Shown here one piece after another: positions 8,272 through 10,987 of a stretch of 10,987 nt of DNA. Position 1 is the first letter of the stretch. Each line of letters starts with the position of its first letter. Both the position numbers and the translations under genes were made by a program. Source of the DNA: Rodentolepis nana. Lineage: Eukaryota > Platyhelminthes > Cestoda > Cyclophyllidea > Hymenolepididae. The stretch is taken from positions 1-10,987 of the forward strand of contig UZAE01001927.1 of assembly GCA_900617975.1 (NCBI GenBank). Reading direction: 5' to 3'. Below the pieces are notes generated by a model, which saw only the letters and a list, made by a program, of their open reading frames with translations, made no database searches and was not told where the DNA came from.

Positions 8272-9019
8272 CTTCAGTAGCTAAATTCGCATCCTGAGAT
8301 AGTGATTCCTCAGTTATGTCATCCAGTGGTCGACTGATTTCACTTTTTGGATTATTAAAATTCATTGTAATGGTTTTCTCATCCTTTGCCGATTCTGAGG
8401 TCGAAACAGATCCCGTTTCATCGCAAACCATGCTAACTTCAGGAAATTTCTTATTCTCTGAAACTACCATATTCTCCGACTTATCACCACGACAAGATTT
8501 TTGAATTTCTTCAACATCCTCTTTTGCCCATAAACCTTTACCGCAAGCTAATCGAAGTGCGATGAGGTCATCTTTGATAAGCATTTCACTTTTTCGAAAA
8601 TTTAACACTTTCTTCATGCACCCAGAATTCCAAAAAAAGTACTGAGTTACTCGGGGATTTGAATTTGTTGCATTTTTGGAATCTTGTGGTGACAACATGA
8701 CACTAATTCGATATCGGAAAATCTGCAACCACAAGTCACAGTTATCAGGTTTCCTCTCCGTTGGAACGGTTATCCAATCTCCAGAATGTCTTCTATCTCC
8801 TATAAATTTAAACCATTCACAATTTTTACAGAGTTGACTATCTCTGGATGAATTGAAGCAAGAAAAGAAGCTCCTCCTGTCTTTGATGGATTCTGGTTGG
8901 GATACTTTAGTTTTCCGTAGACCGGGAAATTTAAGTTCGACTAGAAGCATTTCACCATTCTGAATTATTGCTGCATTTACCTCGGCAGGAGATTCAAATA
9001 ATATAGAATCTTTCGACAT
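8272..9019 (-). CDS. Unrecognised protein, first visible coding exon (residues 1-249)
   Basis: The longest open frame in the window: ATG at 9019, open for 249 codons, ending one base into a codon at donor AAG|GTTAGT. Joined to 7354-7826 it gives about 406 residues. The ATG has A at -3, and it lies 6 nt inside an exon whose acceptor (TTTATTATTGTAG, AG at 9027-9026) is clear, so an upstream exon, non-coding or coding (AAG ACG ATG stays in frame), is likely. Residues 1-176 look folded: many aromatics, Cys at 54, 64, 67, 94, 134, 159 and 176, including CKNCEWFKF (64-72), GDWITVP (80-86) and CDLWLQIFRYRISVML (94-109). Residues 177-249 are acidic, Ser-rich and probably disordered. No signal peptide or membrane segment is visible. 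I do not recognise the family; a regulatory or nuclear role is only a guess from composition. Confidence 0.82.
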
Positions 9020-9030
9020 CGTCTTCTACA

Positions 9031-10299
9031 ATAATAAACATGCCAAAATCCTCAACGTAACTTAATCGCTTGTAGTAAATTTAATTTAAAGAACATTATG
9101 CTTAGCAAATTTTAATTTCCCAAATTTCACATGAGACATATGGATTTAACTTAAATCAACTTTGAAAACTTTCAACGTAAGTTCTTTTCTAATTATATCT
9201 CCAAGTCGTACATTCTGATCATATTTTGAAGATTTATAATTTAAAGCGCAATAATTTAAAACGCATATATCAATTTAAAAATAATAACTTTTAAAGATTT
9301 AATAATATTTCGTTGTTTATTTTAAATTTTAGTAACCGATCGAAATGCATGCAATTAAATCTAATACCTGAGTGCAAGTAATTGGGTCAAATATTTAATC
9401 ACAAGCTATGAGGAATAAAAATAATCCTCTGTCAATTTATGTGTCAATCTATAAGCAGGCGCTTGAAATTTGCGAAAGTCGCAGTTCTGCAAACTCAAAC
9501 TGTCCGCAAACTTAAGAATAGGCTAGGCGTTTTGATTAGCTCTCTTGATTAATACATTTGAAGTCATTAAAATGTGAAAACCACACCATATAGTGAAAAT
9601 ATAACCCTTGTTAAAAATAATTTTAATTTTAATATGGGAACGACTTTATATTTATGAACAGGAAATAAAATTTTATGAAGAAGAGCAAAAATGTTTCGAA
9701 ATATAAGTTAATGCTGTATTATTCCTACTTCCTAATAAGTATATAGTCTCTAGCTTTAGCCCTATATTGTATTTATACATTCAATTTTCAAAGCTATACC
9801 CAACTAGTTTACTAAGATAGAATTTTTGTTAAAAGTAAGAACGTCTGATGTCATTCAAACCATTGATCCAGTAATGTAAGCATTAAACGATCAAGTGAAG
9901 CTCAATGCCACTACACAACTAGTTGTTCTGCTTTTTGAAAATAATTTGGCGTTACATTTTTCTTCAGCATGATTTTGTTCATTTGCCTTCCATTCAGAAA
10001 TGGATCTAAAATGCTATCATTAATAACAGATTAATGGCATTAACTACTGTTTCTAGGTGTTAATAATAATAATTCATATTTTTACTTATTCTAGCAATGT
10101 AATATGCCATTTTCATGCTTTATAAGTATATATTTTATAACAACCTGAATTTTAAGTGCTTATTAAGAAATGACAAGGGTGAAATTTTGAGCCCTTGAAA
10201 TGTCTCTTCTTATCATATAATGAACTGCGAACTTGCAGAATGTTAATGCACTAAGCCTCAAATCTTGTATACTGCTTTAAATCACAATTCCAAAGGCAA
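9031..10299. other. AT-rich stretch upstream of the minus-strand gene
   Basis: This should contain the 5' intron or upstream sequence of the minus-strand gene, because an acceptor directly precedes its first visible exon. I cannot place a first exon or promoter. A slightly GC-richer island at about 9455-9540 is the only compositional break and is a possible site for a 5' non-coding exon. A 23-codon minus-strand open frame near 9900-9980 is too short to support. Confidence 0.4.
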
Positions 10300-10756
10300 A
10301 TGTAATAAATATTTATTTATATCAAACGGCAGGCGTCTTGATGGTTGTCATTAGCACTTTAGTTGACTTCAGGCTTCACAGAGGGGAGGTTCACCAAAGT
10401 AGAATAAAGGCGATGGGTGGGGAACAGAAAGAACATCAATTTAGCTGACTTCGGGCTTCACAGAGGGAAGGTTCATCAGTTGAAAAAAAGTCGAGAGGGG
10501 GAAGAGAGGAGTGTTTCAAATTGTAAAAAATGTCGAGAGGGGAGGAACAGAAGAGTGTTTCAAAGATATAAGAAACAAACACAACGGTAGAAAAAGATGA
10601 GGTGAGTACTGTGAAAATAGAGTGGCATAGAATGAGGTGATGGTAGTTTGAGGTGAGAAGTCAACTGCCAGTTAATAGACTTTTTGCCGTATGAATATAC
10701 GTTGCCCAGGGTGCACCACGTGGAGGTAAGTCTATCGCACGCCCCATGTAATAAAT
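10300..10756 (-). mobile_element. SINE-like retroposon, copy D, with perfect 11-bp target-site duplication and internal duplications
   Basis: The element runs from 10745 (head) to 10311 (tail), between the exact direct repeats ATGTAATAAAT at 10300-10310 and 10746-10756. At about 435 bp it is some 100 bp longer than the other copies. The extra length comes from two tandem duplications in its 3' half. TTTAG(T/C)TGACTTC(A/G)GGCTTCACAGAG occurs at 10358 and again at 10440 (82-bp offset), and the AAAAAA-TCGAGAGGGG-to-GTGTTTCAAA block occurs at 10483-10520 and 10525-10564. The head keeps CCACGTGG (10716-10723) and GGTGCACC (10710-10717). It is otherwise the same family as copies A to C. Confidence 0.93.
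10358..10564 (-). repeat. Internal tandem duplications within SINE copy D
   Basis: Two different segments of the SINE are present twice in this copy. One unit is about 82 bp (starts at 10358 and 10440 on +), the other about 41 bp (starts at 10483 and 10525). The duplicated units differ from each other at several bases, so the duplications are not recent, or the units came from different family members. Copies A, B and C carry each segment once. Confidence 0.8.
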
Positions 10757-10987
10757 CTAAGAAGACCCAAATAAAATCTGTTCGCGAATTAGATTAATTA
10801 AATTAGTAAATAACGAAATGTGGTTAAAACTGTATAATATATTAATTCAAGTAATGTGTTAAACGCCTCATTCGGGGTAATCAAAATAATGACCAAAAAG
10901 GACTGAAGTAATATCGTATTAAAAGTGATTGAAGATTGTTATCTATGTAATTCCATATTTTTTAGCCATTTCTTCAAAAACTACAAA
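10757..10987. other. AT-rich flank without a gene
   Basis: Nothing is recognised beyond the SINE D target-site duplication. Confidence 0.5.

Noticed and set aside
8316..8504. 62-codon + strand open frame
   Set aside because: Antisense shadow of the 8272-9019 exon.
1..10987. CRISPR array, tRNA, rRNA, viral or bacterial mobile genes
   Set aside because: No regularly spaced short repeats, no B-box GGTTCGANTCC with cloverleaf, and no recognisable polymerase, integrase or transposase motif on either strand.

Overview
This window looks like nuclear DNA of an animal, most likely an arthropod, though that assignment is a guess. It is strongly AT-rich. Its only convincing gene is split by a GT-AG intron, and four insertions of one SINE-like retroposon with (AAAT)n-type tails and target-site duplications are scattered through it. 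I see no bacterial gene organisation, rRNA, tRNA, CRISPR array or viral gene.

Layout. Positions 141-471 hold SINE copy A (+). Positions 472-2614 are non-coding in appearance, except for a decayed coding-like patch at 1838-2043. SINE copy B (+) is at 2615-2937. Positions 2951-5562 carry further coding-like relics on the + strand: 3037-3168 is a diverged relative of 1838-2043, 3345-3452 is a 36-codon exon-like block with good splice signals and one stop, and 4278-4593 holds two overlapping open stretches. SINE copy C (-) is at 5578-5908 with a perfect 15-bp target-site duplication. A (GA)n microsatellite lies at 6050-6077. A coding-like patch on the - strand lies at 6454-6717.

The real gene is on the - strand. 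One exon is at 8272-9019 (ATG at 9019) and a terminal exon at 7354-7826, joined across a 445-bp intron in phase 1. Together they encode about 406 residues. I do not recognise the protein. It has a Cys-containing N-terminal half, an acidic Ser-rich middle, a CxxC motif and a basic C-terminus. A splice acceptor sits 6 nt upstream of the ATG, so at least one more 5' exon probably lies beyond it. Positions 9031-10299 are AT-rich with no supported gene. SINE copy D (-, 10311-10745) carries a perfect 11-bp target-site duplication and two internal tandem duplications.

The most interesting items are the SINE family itself (four copies in about 10.6 kb, three with visible duplications), the unrecognised two-exon gene, and a set of exon-like relics at 3345-3491 and 4278-4593. 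By eye, those relics resemble, in the right order, parts of a YbaK/prolyl-tRNA deacylase fold. That last reading is tentative and needs a profile search.
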